A stretch of DNA of 24,334 nt from a virus, in the IMG/VR virus record IMGVR_UViG_3300020219_000067, positions 1 through 24,334 of that record; one strand, given 5' to 3'. Below are positions 7,713 to 14,985 of the stretch, in pieces. A program made the position numbers and the translations under genes. The notes under the pieces are model-generated. The model was not told where the DNA came from. It saw nothing but the letters and a program-made list of their open reading frames with translations, and searched no databases. Every line of letters begins with the position of its first letter. Position 1 is the first letter of the stretch.

Positions 7713-8146
7713 AAATTGGCCTCCGAAGAGGCGATGCGAGTACTCAGTATCTGGGCACGCTCCGAACCGCCGTGGCGGTGCGGATTCTGGCCCTTGGGGT
7801 GTTTCATCAGTTCACGGTGCCACCCGCCAGCCTGCCGTCCAAGATCGATCGCAATCCGCATAATCATCTCGAACTGGCGCAAACCGGCGAACGCCTGCAG
7901 GCGCTGCCCGATCTGCATGGAGAGCTTGAGCTTGTCAACCTGCCACCGCAGCTTGGCTACCCACTTCGAGACGCGCTCTTGGTCACGCCAGGCGCGATGC
8001 GCGAGCGTGGCGGCCTTCGTCGCCAACTCGCGTAATTCTGCACCAATCGCATACTTGTGGAATCGCGCGAAGCCGCGAACAGCTTGCTCAATTTCGAGCA
8101 TCAGCCGTTCGGCCGTCTTCACTATCGGGGGCAGTGCAAAGCTCAT
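7709..8146 (-). CDS. avd: DGR accessory variability determinant (Avd-like)
   Basis: A 145-residue, Arg/Lys-rich, almost wholly helical protein between the targets and the TR, the standard place of Avd. Avd forms a pentameric four-helix-bundle barrel that binds nucleic acid and the RT and is needed for mutagenic cDNA synthesis. Characteristic parts are FHKYAIGAELRELATKAATL, the ALAHRAW-type middle helix, LSMQIGQRLQAFAGLRQFE and IDLGRQAGGWHREL. The start MSFALPPIVK at 8146 was chosen over the ATG at 8164 because GGTGAT lies at a usable distance; nothing lies before 8164. Its stop overlaps the ATG of the TR-containing frame. The C-terminus is basic and disordered-looking. Confidence 0.85.
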   Translation of the reverse strand: MSFALPPIVKTAERLMLEIEQAVRGFARFHKYAIGAELRELATKAATLAHRAWRDQERVSKWVAKLRWQVDKLKLSMQIGQRLQAFAGLRQFEMIMRIAIDLGRQAGGWHRELMKHPKGQNPHRHGGSERAQILSTRIASSEANL

Positions 8147-8173
8147 GCTGCGATCACCATGCAAAAGCGCAAA

Positions 8174-8608
8174 TTACTGACCGACCGGCGACGGACCCGA
8201 CCACGACCGGACCGCACGCACGCGCGCGCTGTTGACGATGCGGTGGTAGCAGACGTGGCCGTTGAAGAAGTCGACGCACCAGCGCACCGAGGCAGACCAG
8301 GCGGCCTGCCTAGATGTCCAGTACCAGGTGCTCTTCACATCATCGAGTGCGGGATCGGCTGCGGGGTTGTAACGCGAGCGGTCAATGCGTCGGCTCAGCT
8401 CGATGTCGTCGGGCTGGCGCCAGTCGTCGAATCCGCCGGCGCGGAGTTTCTTCACTACCTGGGCGGCTTTATTCGCCGAAACTTCATCAGGGTGTGCGTC
8501 TTTGAACAGCCACAGCAAATTGGCCGATGTTTCGTGAGTGAAGACGTGCGGATGTCCGGTTTCGGAAACGGGCCGAAGATTCGCGTCCAACTGGATATCA
8601 GTGTTCAT
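8174..8608 (-). CDS. DGR target protein 1, DUF1566/C-type-lectin-like fold
   Basis: A 144-residue protein whose C-terminal third is VR1. The N-terminus (MNTDIQLDANLRPVSETG) leads into a whole DUF1566-type domain: NLLWLFKDAHPDEVS, RAGGFDDWRQPDDIELSRRI, SRYNPAADPALDD, STWYWTS. The variable strand DFFNGHVCYHRIVNS follows, and the constant end is ARVRAVRSWSGPSPVGQ. In known DGR proteins this fold displays the variable side chains as a ligand-binding face. There is no signal peptide and no membrane or fibre domain, so how it reaches a virion or other site is unclear. The ATG at 8608 is preceded by AAAGGA. It is about half identical to target 2 outside the VR. Confidence 0.88.
   Translation of the reverse strand: MNTDIQLDANLRPVSETGHPHVFTHETSANLLWLFKDAHPDEVSANKAAQVVKKLRAGGFDDWRQPDDIELSRRIDRSRYNPAADPALDDVKSTWYWTSRQAAWSASVRWCVDFFNGHVCYHRIVNSARVRAVRSWSGPSPVGQ
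8180..8309 (-). repeat. DGR variable repeat VR1
   Basis: A 130-bp copy of TR positions 7518-7647. It differs at 9 positions, all of them template adenines on the coding strand; there are no other differences. The core 8230-8271 encodes DFFNGHVCYHRIVNS where TR has DFNNGNVNNNHIDNS. The constant G/C-rich end runs up to the stop codon. VR1 and VR2 also share TAATTTGC just beyond the stop. Confidence 0.95.
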
Positions 8609-8678
8609 GTGGATTCCTTTAGCTGGGCGCTTGCGCACCACGTCGGCACGCGAGCACGGAGACATTCCAAAAAGCAAA

Positions 8679-9122
8679 TTACTGACCGACCGGCGACGGA
8701 CCCGACCACGACCGGACCGCACGCACGCGCGCGCCGGAGGCGATGTGGAGGTAGCCGACGGAGCCGTAGCCGAAGACGACGCACCAGCGCACCGAGGCAG
8801 ACCAGGCGGCCTGCAACGACGTCCAGTACCAATCGGGCCGCACGTTGTAGAGATCTGTGTTCGCGGCCGGACCACTGCGGCTGTAGTCGACACAGGTGAT
8901 TTGCTCCTGCGGAACGCCGAGGCGCCAATCGTCGAAGCCACCGGCACGCAGTTCGCTCACGATTCGATCTGCTTCGGCTGCAGTGACACTTTCGGAGTGC
9001 GCGTCTTCGCGCAACCACAGCAGGTTCATCGAAGGGTTGTGAGTGAATACGTGAGGCTGGCCGTCAGAGAGGGGCTGGAGGTTCGCGTCTAGTTTTATTT
9101 CAGTGTTGGTGTTGGTGTTCAT
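8679..9122 (-). CDS. DGR target protein 2, DUF1566/C-type-lectin-like fold
   Basis: A 147-residue paralogue of target 1. After an Asn/Thr-rich start (MNTNTNTEIKLDANLQ) it has NLLWLREDAHSESVT, RAGGFDDWRLGVPQEQITC, VDYSRSGPAANTDLY and DWYWTS, all hallmarks of the DUF1566/Lcl C-terminal domain. It then carries VR2 with the variable strand VFGYGSVGYLHIASG and the constant end ARVRAVRSWSGPSPVGQ. Its ATG overlaps the stop of the preceding small gene (ATGA, 9119-9122), and GGAG lies 9 nt upstream, so it is translationally coupled to the primase operon. No signal peptide is seen. The ligand is unknown. Confidence 0.88.
   Translation of the reverse strand: MNTNTNTEIKLDANLQPLSDGQPHVFTHNPSMNLLWLREDAHSESVTAAEADRIVSELRAGGFDDWRLGVPQEQITCVDYSRSGPAANTDLYNVRPDWYWTSLQAAWSASVRWCVVFGYGSVGYLHIASGARVRAVRSWSGPSPVGQ
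8685..8821 (-). repeat. DGR variable repeat VR2
   Basis: A 137-bp copy of the full TR. It differs at 15 positions, all template adenines on the coding strand; all other positions are identical. The core is 8735-8776. Eleven codons carry changes, including AAC to GGC, TAC, TCC and CTC, so the protein strand is quite different from both TR and VR1. Confidence 0.95.
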
Positions 9123-9307
9123 GCTCTTACGCTCCGGTTATTTGGCCTTGCGGCCGGTGTGCGAGCGCGCGGCCCAGCGGCTTCGCGCTTGCGATCTTGT
9201 TCAGCCGCGTGCTTCCACGCGAACAGCAGTTCGTCCGTAATCGGCGCCCACGCGCCTTCCTCAAGCGGTGGCACCACAGTCAACATCGGCGCGGTCGATG
9301 TGCTCAT
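9119..9307 (-). CDS. Small protein of unknown function between primase and DGR
   Basis: A 62-residue protein starting MSTSTAPMLTVVPPLEEGAW. Its ATG overlaps the primase stop (ATGA, 9304-9307), and its stop overlaps the start of DGR target 2 (ATGA, 9119-9122). The middle is a short amphipathic helix (ELLFAWKHAAEQDRKREA), and the end is basic and Arg/Pro-rich. The double overlap argues that it is real and translated between its neighbours. No family recognised. Confidence 0.6.
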   Translation of the reverse strand: MSTSTAPMLTVVPPLEEGAWAPITDELLFAWKHAAEQDRKREAAGPRARTPAARPNNRSVRA

Positions 9308-12039
9308 GACGCGTAGCCTGCATCTGGTGTGGACAGGTACAACCCGTAGCCGCGCATGCGATCGAGCGACAGTGCAGTCAGGTGGGCAACGCGCTTGCTG
9401 TTGATGCGTTTGTCGCACTCGTCTTTGACCACCAGTCCGGCGTGAGCGAGCTGCGCAGCAAACACACGGCCAGTCTTCACCGGCAGGCCGTCCCACATCT
9501 GTCGCAGTCGACTGTCGGTGCTGATGTGATCGATTACGTGTTGCGGGCGAAGCAGGATGCACGCTTCTCCGTCTACCTCGTCGAACAAGTACGGGTGTTC
9601 GAACCGGTGCGATTCGATCTCGCTGGTCAGCGTCTCGAGAATCCACACCCAGGGCTGGCGATCACCACTTGTGCGCTTGATGAAAGCATTCATCTCTTCG
9701 CGCAGATCAGGCAGGAAATTCCCCTGCTCTGGGTCTACACCGGAAAACTCACACAGCAGCGACCAGGCCAATGCGAGCGCGCTGTAGTTGCGCATCACGC
9801 GGCTGGCACCCGGGTCATCCGCATCAAGCGATGGCGCCCCGTTGTCGCCCGTGGCGCGGCTTTTCGCGCCGCACCACTTTTCCCACTTGGTGAGTCGCTC
9901 CAGCACTTGCTCGCGCGTTAGCTCACACAGAAATTGCAACCATTGCCGCACCGGGAAACGCGGCAGGTTTTCTGGCATTAGCGGACCCATGCGCTTGCTC
10001 AAGTCCGTCTGGACCAACTTGCCAAGCAGGCTTCGAACCGGCACATCTTCGCCGGCCAAAAGCACGGGCGCACAAATTAGGTACGGCAGCATGTCGCTGT
10101 TGCGGCGTGTCGGCGTGTAGTTGTAGGCCTCCTGCAGCAGCGCAACCGCTTTGTCGATCACGTCCTGTTTGCGCGCGCTCAGCTCTTCCCATCCAACCGG
10201 GTGCGACGTGTAACTGACGCTGCACAGCTGTCGAAACTCCGTCATCAGCGACTGACCGCTGAATACGGTCATGCCCACGGTTCGCTCGAGGCGTTTCACC
10301 AGGGTGCTCTTGCCGCTTCCTTTCTCGGCCTGCATGACAAGGTGTGGCCAGAAGCCAATGAACGCTTTAAGGTGCGCGCCCAGCGACCACACCAGCGCCA
10401 GCAGCGCGCGATTACCTTTGAACGTGGACTGATATGCAGCAATCACGGTCTGCGCGTCCGCTGTCGTGCCGCTCGCGAACACCAGGTTGTTATACGGGCA
10501 CTGCTTTTCGGGGTCCCTGAAGTAACAGTCCGGACCTTCGTTCACCACCGGCTTGCAGTTGCGGTAGGCCAATCCGACAAAGTTGATCGCGTCGCGCGCG
10601 CCGCACTCGGCGCTGCGCTCCATGATGTTGACCAGGCGCAGCAAGCGCGCCTGATTGAACACCGGGCCAAAGCGCTTCCACATATCGCTGTTGTGCAGCT
10701 TGTCGTCGTCGAAGACGCGACGTATCAGCTTCGCGCCGTGCCGCGGCGTCTGCACCCCAACTGCGAACACGACCTCGGGCTGCAGGTCCAGCTCGCCGGT
10801 CATCATTGCCGTAGCACCGGCGATGCTGACGCGCGATATTGCGGCCACGCGAAAGCCAGCGACATCCTCGAACTGCGGCTGCTCGTTTCCTTCCGCAGTG
10901 GTCTCGACCTTGGTCACGTAGGACGTGAAGTCGGCTTTGCAGCGAAACCGCCAATAGACGGCGAAGTCGTGCATCGGCAGAAACACACGATTGCGACCCT
11001 GCGGGCCGTCCTTACCGGGTAAGCCAGGGATAGCCCACGGCTCCACGTCCACCATCCGCGCCTTCAGCTCTGCGGGCATCTTCTGCGCGATATCGGCAAC
11101 ATCGTTTAGTTCGTTTTTGTACCACTGCGTCTGGTCGACCATTTGGCAGGCGATGTTCAGACCCACCAGCAGGTCATAGATCACCCAGCTCGCCTCGGCA
11201 CCAGCGCGTTTGCCTTTTTCGTTGGGCAAGTCGGCGTCAAGCGCCAGAATCACCTGCTTGCCGATCAACAGCGACCAATCGATGTTGGGCGCGTTACCGG
11301 TGCCTCGAATTGCCAGCGCAGCGGTAAAGGCCATGCCGCAGCTGTCGACGCATAGCGCATTGATGGCGCTCTCGACTACATAAACGGTGCGGGCTTGCTT
11401 CAGCTTCACCGGACATGCGGTCCAAAACACCCCATCCTTCTCGCCCTGCGTCTGGGTCTTCACTCCGCCGTTCAACACAGGGTCCGCATAGCGCACGTCT
11501 ACAGCCACCGCGGTGCCCATCGAATCACGCACGATGAACGCCACGCCCGGGCCGGCATGGCCAACGTCACCCGCAGGTTTTTTGTCGCTGACCCATGTTG
11601 TGAATCCGATTGTCTTGCGCGCAATTCCCAGCTTGATCGCCACTTCCTTGACGCCGCGGCTCAGCAAATACGCCGTGGCCGGCGCAGTGTCCTGCATGCA
11701 GCGATCAGCGATGAAATCAACCGTCGAGCGACGGGCACGCGGCGCGATGTCCTTGCGATCGTGGGCTATACCGTAGATCTCATGCAGCCGCCGCATTCCG
11801 GAGGGCACATCGGCGATGCCCTCCACGAACATAATTAAACTGACGCAGTCGCCCCCGGCGTCGTCGTCGCTGAAGTCTTTCCACGCTTTGCCATCTTTGA
11901 AAATGCTGAGGCTGGGCGACTTGTCCGCATGATGCGGGCTGCAGTAGTTGCCGGTGTCGCCACCGGGGCGCTTGAGGCTCAGCCGCGACGCCAAGTCGTG
12001 CAGATCAATGATCCGTTTCAATTCAGCAATCGATGCCAT
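9304..12039 (-). CDS. Phage DNA primase/helicase (CHC2-type zinc finger, Toprim-like, ATPase)
   Basis: A 911-residue replication protein. The N-terminus has a primase zinc-finger-like block: YCSPHHADKSPSLSIFKDG, then GGDCVSLIMFVEG. A Toprim-like part follows, with VYVVESAINALCVD (the Glu) and VILALDADLP (the Asp-x-Asp). About two thirds along is a P-loop, MQAEKGSGKSTLVKRLERT, of a helicase-type ATPase. The protein probably unwinds and primes the phage origin. ATG 12039 (MASIAELKRIIDL) was chosen because the preceding gene stops 3 bp before it; the in-frame extension to 12219 overlaps that gene and looks non-coding. It starts a coupled run through the small gene at 9119-9307 into the DGR. Confidence 0.85.
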   Translation of the reverse strand: MASIAELKRIIDLHDLASRLSLKRPGGDTGNYCSPHHADKSPSLSIFKDGKAWKDFSDDDAGGDCVSLIMFVEGIADVPSGMRRLHEIYGIAHDRKDIAPRARRSTVDFIADRCMQDTAPATAYLLSRGVKEVAIKLGIARKTIGFTTWVSDKKPAGDVGHAGPGVAFIVRDSMGTAVAVDVRYADPVLNGGVKTQTQGEKDGVFWTACPVKLKQARTVYVVESAINALCVDSCGMAFTAALAIRGTGNAPNIDWSLLIGKQVILALDADLPNEKGKRAGAEASWVIYDLLVGLNIACQMVDQTQWYKNELNDVADIAQKMPAELKARMVDVEPWAIPGLPGKDGPQGRNRVFLPMHDFAVYWRFRCKADFTSYVTKVETTAEGNEQPQFEDVAGFRVAAISRVSIAGATAMMTGELDLQPEVVFAVGVQTPRHGAKLIRRVFDDDKLHNSDMWKRFGPVFNQARLLRLVNIMERSAECGARDAINFVGLAYRNCKPVVNEGPDCYFRDPEKQCPYNNLVFASGTTADAQTVIAAYQSTFKGNRALLALVWSLGAHLKAFIGFWPHLVMQAEKGSGKSTLVKRLERTVGMTVFSGQSLMTEFRQLCSVSYTSHPVGWEELSARKQDVIDKAVALLQEAYNYTPTRRNSDMLPYLICAPVLLAGEDVPVRSLLGKLVQTDLSKRMGPLMPENLPRFPVRQWLQFLCELTREQVLERLTKWEKWCGAKSRATGDNGAPSLDADDPGASRVMRNYSALALAWSLLCEFSGVDPEQGNFLPDLREEMNAFIKRTSGDRQPWVWILETLTSEIESHRFEHPYLFDEVDGEACILLRPQHVIDHISTDSRLRQMWDGLPVKTGRVFAAQLAHAGLVVKDECDKRINSKRVAHLTALSLDRMRGYGLYLSTPDAGYAS

Positions 12040-12041
12040 GG

Positions 12042-12356
12042 TTACCAGCTTCTGATGTAGGTGGTGCTGAGGCTGGGTTCGCCGGCTTCCCACAGCCGGC
12101 AGGCGGGCGACTTGATCAGGATGTCGGTCGAGCGGGACCGGTCCCACTGCGACAACATCCGTCCACACTTGTAGAATCGCTGACGGTTCGAAAGCTCGCG
12201 AAACTTGCAGTGTGCGCAAGTGCTGCAGCTCTCGATGCTTGGGCCGGTACCGGGCGGCGCGGCGTACCCGTTCGCAACCTCAGTGCGCTTGATTCGCCGC
12301 ACGTTGCGGCGCGGCTTTTCGCCGAAAAGGTCACCGCCGTTCTTCGCGCGGTTCAT
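12042..12356 (-). CDS. Small Cys-rich (zinc-finger-like) phage protein
   Basis: A 104-residue basic protein with a cysteine pattern: SCSTCAHCKF, then RFYKCGRM about 20 residues later, and SPACRLWE about 20 residues further on. Similar small treble-clef-like proteins are common in early operons of proteobacterial phages and are thought to bind DNA or RNA. It ends 2 bp before the primase start and begins with an ATGA overlap with the preceding gene. The function is inferred only from the metal-binding pattern. Confidence 0.7.
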   Translation of the reverse strand: MNRAKNGGDLFGEKPRRNVRRIKRTEVANGYAAPPGTGPSIESCSTCAHCKFRELSNRQRFYKCGRMLSQWDRSRSTDILIKSPACRLWEAGEPSLSTTYIRSW

Positions 12357-12571
12357 GCGACTTTCGCCTGGCGTACGAACTCGCTGCTGAACACTGGGCT
12401 CGCGCCAAGCTCAGCGCGCAGCCGGGCAATGAAGGGATCGGTGCCGAGTACCTGCGCCAGGGCAGGCTGCGTCGTCTTCACGCGGTTCCATACCTTGCGC
12501 TGCAGGTCAGGCGAAAGATCGCGCGCAACCACACCCGGCAACGCCGCTGAATGCAAGTCCGGGTTAGCCAC
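12353..12571 (-). CDS. Small hypothetical early protein
   Basis: A 72-residue protein (MANPDLHSAALPGVVARDLS...) joined to the next gene by ATGA at 12353-12356 and overlapping the end of the previous gene by 8 nt. It is a mostly helical, soluble protein with a KVWNRVKTTQPALAQVLGTD centre. No family recognised. It is accepted because of the overlap pattern on both sides. Confidence 0.6.
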   Translation of the reverse strand: MANPDLHSAALPGVVARDLSPDLQRKVWNRVKTTQPALAQVLGTDPFIARLRAELGASPVFSSEFVRQAKVA

Positions 12572-12752
12572 GGCGATACCCCCAAATGATCAGCGGCAGT
12601 GCAATCGGCCAGGTGATCGCGCATGCGAATTGTTGCGGCACACTGAAGCGATCCAGCAGCGCATAAAACCGGCGGCTGTTGTCCATTTTCAGCATCAGCC
12701 ACACCCCGGTCATCACGTACAAAACGCCGAGGACGGTCCAGATGGCGGCCAT
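12564..12752 (-). CDS. Small two-helix membrane protein
   Basis: A 62-residue protein with two hydrophobic segments: AAIWTVLGVLYVMTGVWLML at the N-terminus and FACAITWPIALPLIIWGY near the end. They are separated by a charged stretch (KMDNSRRFYALLDRF). Both ends probably lie on the same side of the inner membrane. The start at 12752 follows AAGG at usable spacing and comes directly after the preceding stop. It lies in the early operon, far from the lysis genes, so it is not an obvious holin; a superinfection or regulatory role is possible but unproven. Confidence 0.6.
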   Translation of the reverse strand: MAAIWTVLGVLYVMTGVWLMLKMDNSRRFYALLDRFSVPQQFACAITWPIALPLIIWGYRRG

Positions 12753-12753
12753 G

Positions 12754-12993
12754 TCAGGCCGCCTTCGCAATTGCGATCACGTCTTCCAAGCGCACAACAT
12801 CGCAGTGCGTCACGCGCTGCGGAAAATCGGCCGTCAACACCAGTGTGTTGTAGTGCGGGATGTACTGGCCGCGATGCCAATCAGCCAGCAGCAGCTCGAG
12901 TCCGAAGTGCCTCTGCAGCATTGCAGTGTCTATTGTCTCTCCGGGAGAAGCCCGTCCAACGACGATCACGGAGCGCGGGTTCGTTTTGTTCAT
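12754..12993 (-). CDS. Small hypothetical early protein
   Basis: A 79-residue protein starting MNKTNPRSVIVVGRASPGET with AGGG 9 nt upstream. It looks like a small alpha/beta fold: a first strand SVIVVG, a central YNTLVLTADF, and a C-terminal LEDVIAIAKAA helix. It lies between the short tyrosine recombinase and the membrane protein. No family recognised. The longer frame up to 13128 overlaps the recombinase and was not used. Confidence 0.6.
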   Translation of the reverse strand: MNKTNPRSVIVVGRASPGETIDTAMLQRHFGLELLLADWHRGQYIPHYNTLVLTADFPQRVTHCDVVRLEDVIAIAKAA

Positions 12994-13003
12994 GGCGTTG
13001 GCC

Positions 13004-13621
13004 CTAGCAAGCAGATTGAAGGGCGGCCGCAAGATCTTCGCGGTCGGGCAATGTGTAAACGGCGGTGGAGTCGCGCGAGTGGTGGCCAAGCGACGCCTGC
13101 ACGAACGCCTGTGGGTCTCGCCCGACACTTCGTTCCATGAGCCGCTTTGCCAAAGTGTGCCGCCACCAATGCGGTGTCGCTTTCACGCTAAGCTTTGACT
13201 GAGTGACCCAGTACTGCATGCGCAACTGGAACTGCCGCACGGTCATTCGCTGAGACTGCCGCGACCAGATCAGGGGCGCATCTGCGTCTGCCGTTAGCTT
13301 TAGGTCGACCCGCAGTTTCAGCAGGGCGCGCAGTGCAGCCATCGCCCCGGTGTTAAGCGGCACGCTGTATCCGCGTCGACCCTTCACGATGTCATCTCGC
13401 AAAGTGAGGCGTTTCACCGCCAGCGCGTCGCGCGCGTCCGCGACGGTCAGTCCAGCAATCGAGCCAATGCGAATGCCTGTTTGTCGCGCGAGCGTCATCC
13501 AGTACAGGTCGCGCTTGGCGTAAGGGCTGTCGATCGACTTGACGTGATGCAACAGCTGTTTTTCCTCCCGCTCCGTGAGGTATCGGTTGAACACTTGGCG
13601 ATTGGTGATGGCCTCATGCAT
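13004..13621 (-). CDS. Short tyrosine recombinase (catalytic domain only)
   Basis: A 205-residue phage-integrase-family protein. It has the first arginine in TGIRIGSIAGLTVADAR, a lysine/arginine hairpin KGRRGYSVPLN, the H-x-x-R box as HWWRHTLAKRL, the late histidine in ASLGHHSRDS, and the nucleophile in TAVYTLPDRE. A separate N-terminal core- or arm-binding domain is missing, so it is shorter than a usual integrase (about 350). It lies inside the early operon, overlapping the previous gene by 8 nt (ATGCATGA). It may resolve genome dimers or invert a segment. It differs clearly from the integrase at 18779-19804. Confidence 0.8.
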   Translation of the reverse strand: MHEAITNRQVFNRYLTEREEKQLLHHVKSIDSPYAKRDLYWMTLARQTGIRIGSIAGLTVADARDALAVKRLTLRDDIVKGRRGYSVPLNTGAMAALRALLKLRVDLKLTADADAPLIWSRQSQRMTVRQFQLRMQYWVTQSKLSVKATPHWWRHTLAKRLMERSVGRDPQAFVQASLGHHSRDSTAVYTLPDREDLAAALQSAC

Positions 13622-13985
13622 TGGCCACCTCACCGAATCGTTCTGGGTTCATCGCGTCGGCCGCTTCCTCGAGCAGCTCCGCAGCAATATCGGCTTCATC
13701 TGGTGTGAAGCGCAACATCAACGCCCGACGCAGCAGAGCTACGCTGCCAGCATCGGACGCGACCACCGACCAGTTTTCTTCTCGAATTTGTGTAAGCGTG
13801 GAATGTGTTCTCGAGGCACGCGCATGTCGGGACATCTGACGCATCAGCTCGGCCAGCGCCAACGCCTCCAGCATCGACAACTGCATGCAGAAGGGGCCGG
13901 CCATAAGCGCAATGAATCGGCGTGACTCCGGCGACCACACGAACGCGCAAGAGTTGATGCTCTTGGCTAAACCGTTCTCCATCAT
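13614..13985 (-). CDS. Hypothetical early phage protein
   Basis: A 123-residue protein starting MMENGLAKSINSCAFVWSPE. GGAG lies 9 nt upstream and there is an ATGA overlap with the preceding gene. The middle is an Ala/Leu/Met-rich helix (LSMLEALALAELMRQMSRHA), and the end is acidic (DEADIAAELLEEAADAM). No family recognised. The overlaps on both sides and the codon pattern support it. Confidence 0.6.
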   Translation of the reverse strand: MMENGLAKSINSCAFVWSPESRRFIALMAGPFCMQLSMLEALALAELMRQMSRHARASRTHSTLTQIREENWSVVASDAGSVALLRRALMLRFTPDEADIAAELLEEAADAMNPERFGEVANA

Positions 13986-14341
13986 TGTGCTGACTCCATA
14001 GGTTGATTGAGGGCGCCGCGCGCGCCTTGCCGGGTGGCAATCAATGGCCACGCCGGGGATTCCACGTTGAACATCACCGTTCCAAACGAAGACACCGCTA
14101 CTGGCAACCAGCGGCCATTGGCAGCTAGGTCGACCGCGGTCACTGCAGTGGTTTCAATTCGCCCCGTGTTGCGCAATTCCCAAACCATGCGCACTGCCGA
14201 AGGCTCGCCATTCACCTGTCGGTCGCGCAGCAAAACCAACATCAAGTCGCCGAACGTCACGGGCACGCCAAGCAACAGCTTGATTCGCCGCTCAAATGGC
14301 ACCCGCTCGTGCGGCAGGATTTCCCAAACCTCAGCGGACAT
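13982..14341 (-). CDS. Hypothetical early phage protein
   Basis: A 119-residue protein starting MSAEVWEILPHERVPFERRI with an ideal GGAGAG ribosome site. It appears to be a beta-rich, single-domain soluble protein (VTFGDLMLVLLRDRQVNG, FGTVMFNVESPAWPL). It overlaps its upstream neighbour by 11 nt and its downstream neighbour by ATGA. No family recognised. Confidence 0.6.
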   Translation of the reverse strand: MSAEVWEILPHERVPFERRIKLLLGVPVTFGDLMLVLLRDRQVNGEPSAVRMVWELRNTGRIETTAVTAVDLAANGRWLPVAVSSFGTVMFNVESPAWPLIATRQGARGALNQPMESAQ

Positions 14342-14519
14342 CGGCGCTCTCCGATCTGGTCGGCAGATAGCGCGACAGCAACTTGGCGCGAAACAAATAG
14401 AAGAGGCCTTGGCCGAGAAAGGCAGGCAAGCGCGCATCGACAGGGGGGACGATGACGCGCGCGATACCGTTTTCACGACGAAGGGTGGGCGGCGCGACGT
14501 AGTTGGGGAATCTACGCAT
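14331..14519 (-). CDS. Small basic early protein
   Basis: A 62-residue, Arg/Pro-rich protein starting MRRFPNYVAPPTLRRENG. GAGG lies 9 nt upstream and there is an 8-nt overlap (ATGCGTAG) with the CII-like gene. One weakly hydrophobic stretch (LPAFLGQGLFYLF) is present. Unknown function. Confidence 0.5.
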   Translation of the reverse strand: MRRFPNYVAPPTLRRENGIARVIVPPVDARLPAFLGQGLFYLFRAKLLSRYLPTRSESADVR

Positions 14520-14985
14520 CGGCCAAGGCCTCAAGGCGGAGCAGGACGCACAGGCCAGCGCGAACGAGGTCATCAAATGCCCCTCGCACTGCGGCTATCT
14601 CTGCTGGATTGATGCGACCGTCGCGCAACGATTCGCGGATCACTCCGGAATGCTTGCCAACGGTCACGTGGAAGTCGGCGTACTGGGTCAGTAGCTCCAC
14701 ATCAGACCCGACGCAGTCATCTGGCAGCGCATAGACGCAATGGCCAAGGGCTGATGCGTAAGCCTGCAGAATGCGAAAATCTTTTGCCGCCAGCTGCAGC
14801 GGGACCGATTCCCGCAACCCGAGCTGATGCGTATCGATGGTCGGGTTCACCTTATTGCTCAGGGTGCCCGATTGCAGTCCGACCTTTGGCGCTAATGCCA
14901 CCGCGCCCCGAGTCCTGGTCCTGCGGTCCACATAGTCGTGAACCGTGTCGTACATCATCCGGTCGAGCCGGTCGAACAATTCCAT
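14512..14985 (-). CDS. Phage regulatory CII family protein (Phage_CP76-like)
   Basis: A 157-residue protein starting MELFDRLDRMMYDTVHDYVD after a GGGGG ribosome site. The N-terminal helix, GLQSGTLSNKVNPTIDTHQL and the helical C-terminus match the CII-type regulator family of P2-like and related phages. In that family a lambda-repressor-like helix-turn-helix region activates or tunes the lysogeny decision; the ALAPKVGLQSGTLSNKVNP segment is the helix-turn-helix candidate. As the first gene after the Cro-like repressor it heads the early operon, as in lambda. The role in this phage is inferred. Confidence 0.7.
   Translation of the reverse strand: MELFDRLDRMMYDTVHDYVDRRTRTRGAVALAPKVGLQSGTLSNKVNPTIDTHQLGLRESVPLQLAAKDFRILQAYASALGHCVYALPDDCVGSDVELLTQYADFHVTVGKHSGVIRESLRDGRINPAEIAAVRGAFDDLVRAGLCVLLRLEALADA

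Noticed and set aside
8147-8178. BPP-1-like hairpin just after VR
   Set aside because: I looked for a stable short-loop stem beyond the stop codons of both targets and found only 3-4 bp pairings.
7518-8821. TR/VR1/VR2 as an ordinary tandem duplication or assembly artefact
   Set aside because: All 24 differences fall on template adenines, which neither drift nor read errors would produce.
8609-8947. Long N-terminal extension of target 1 up to 8947
   Set aside because: It runs through VR2 in another frame and reads as Arg/Ser/Pro-rich shadow. ATG 8608 has AAAGGA and aligns with the start of target 2.
12033-13007. A 324-codon plus-strand frame opposite several small early genes
   Set aside because: The minus strand shows a chain of overlapping genes with ribosome sites; the plus frame is low-complexity Arg/Ala/Pro sequence.
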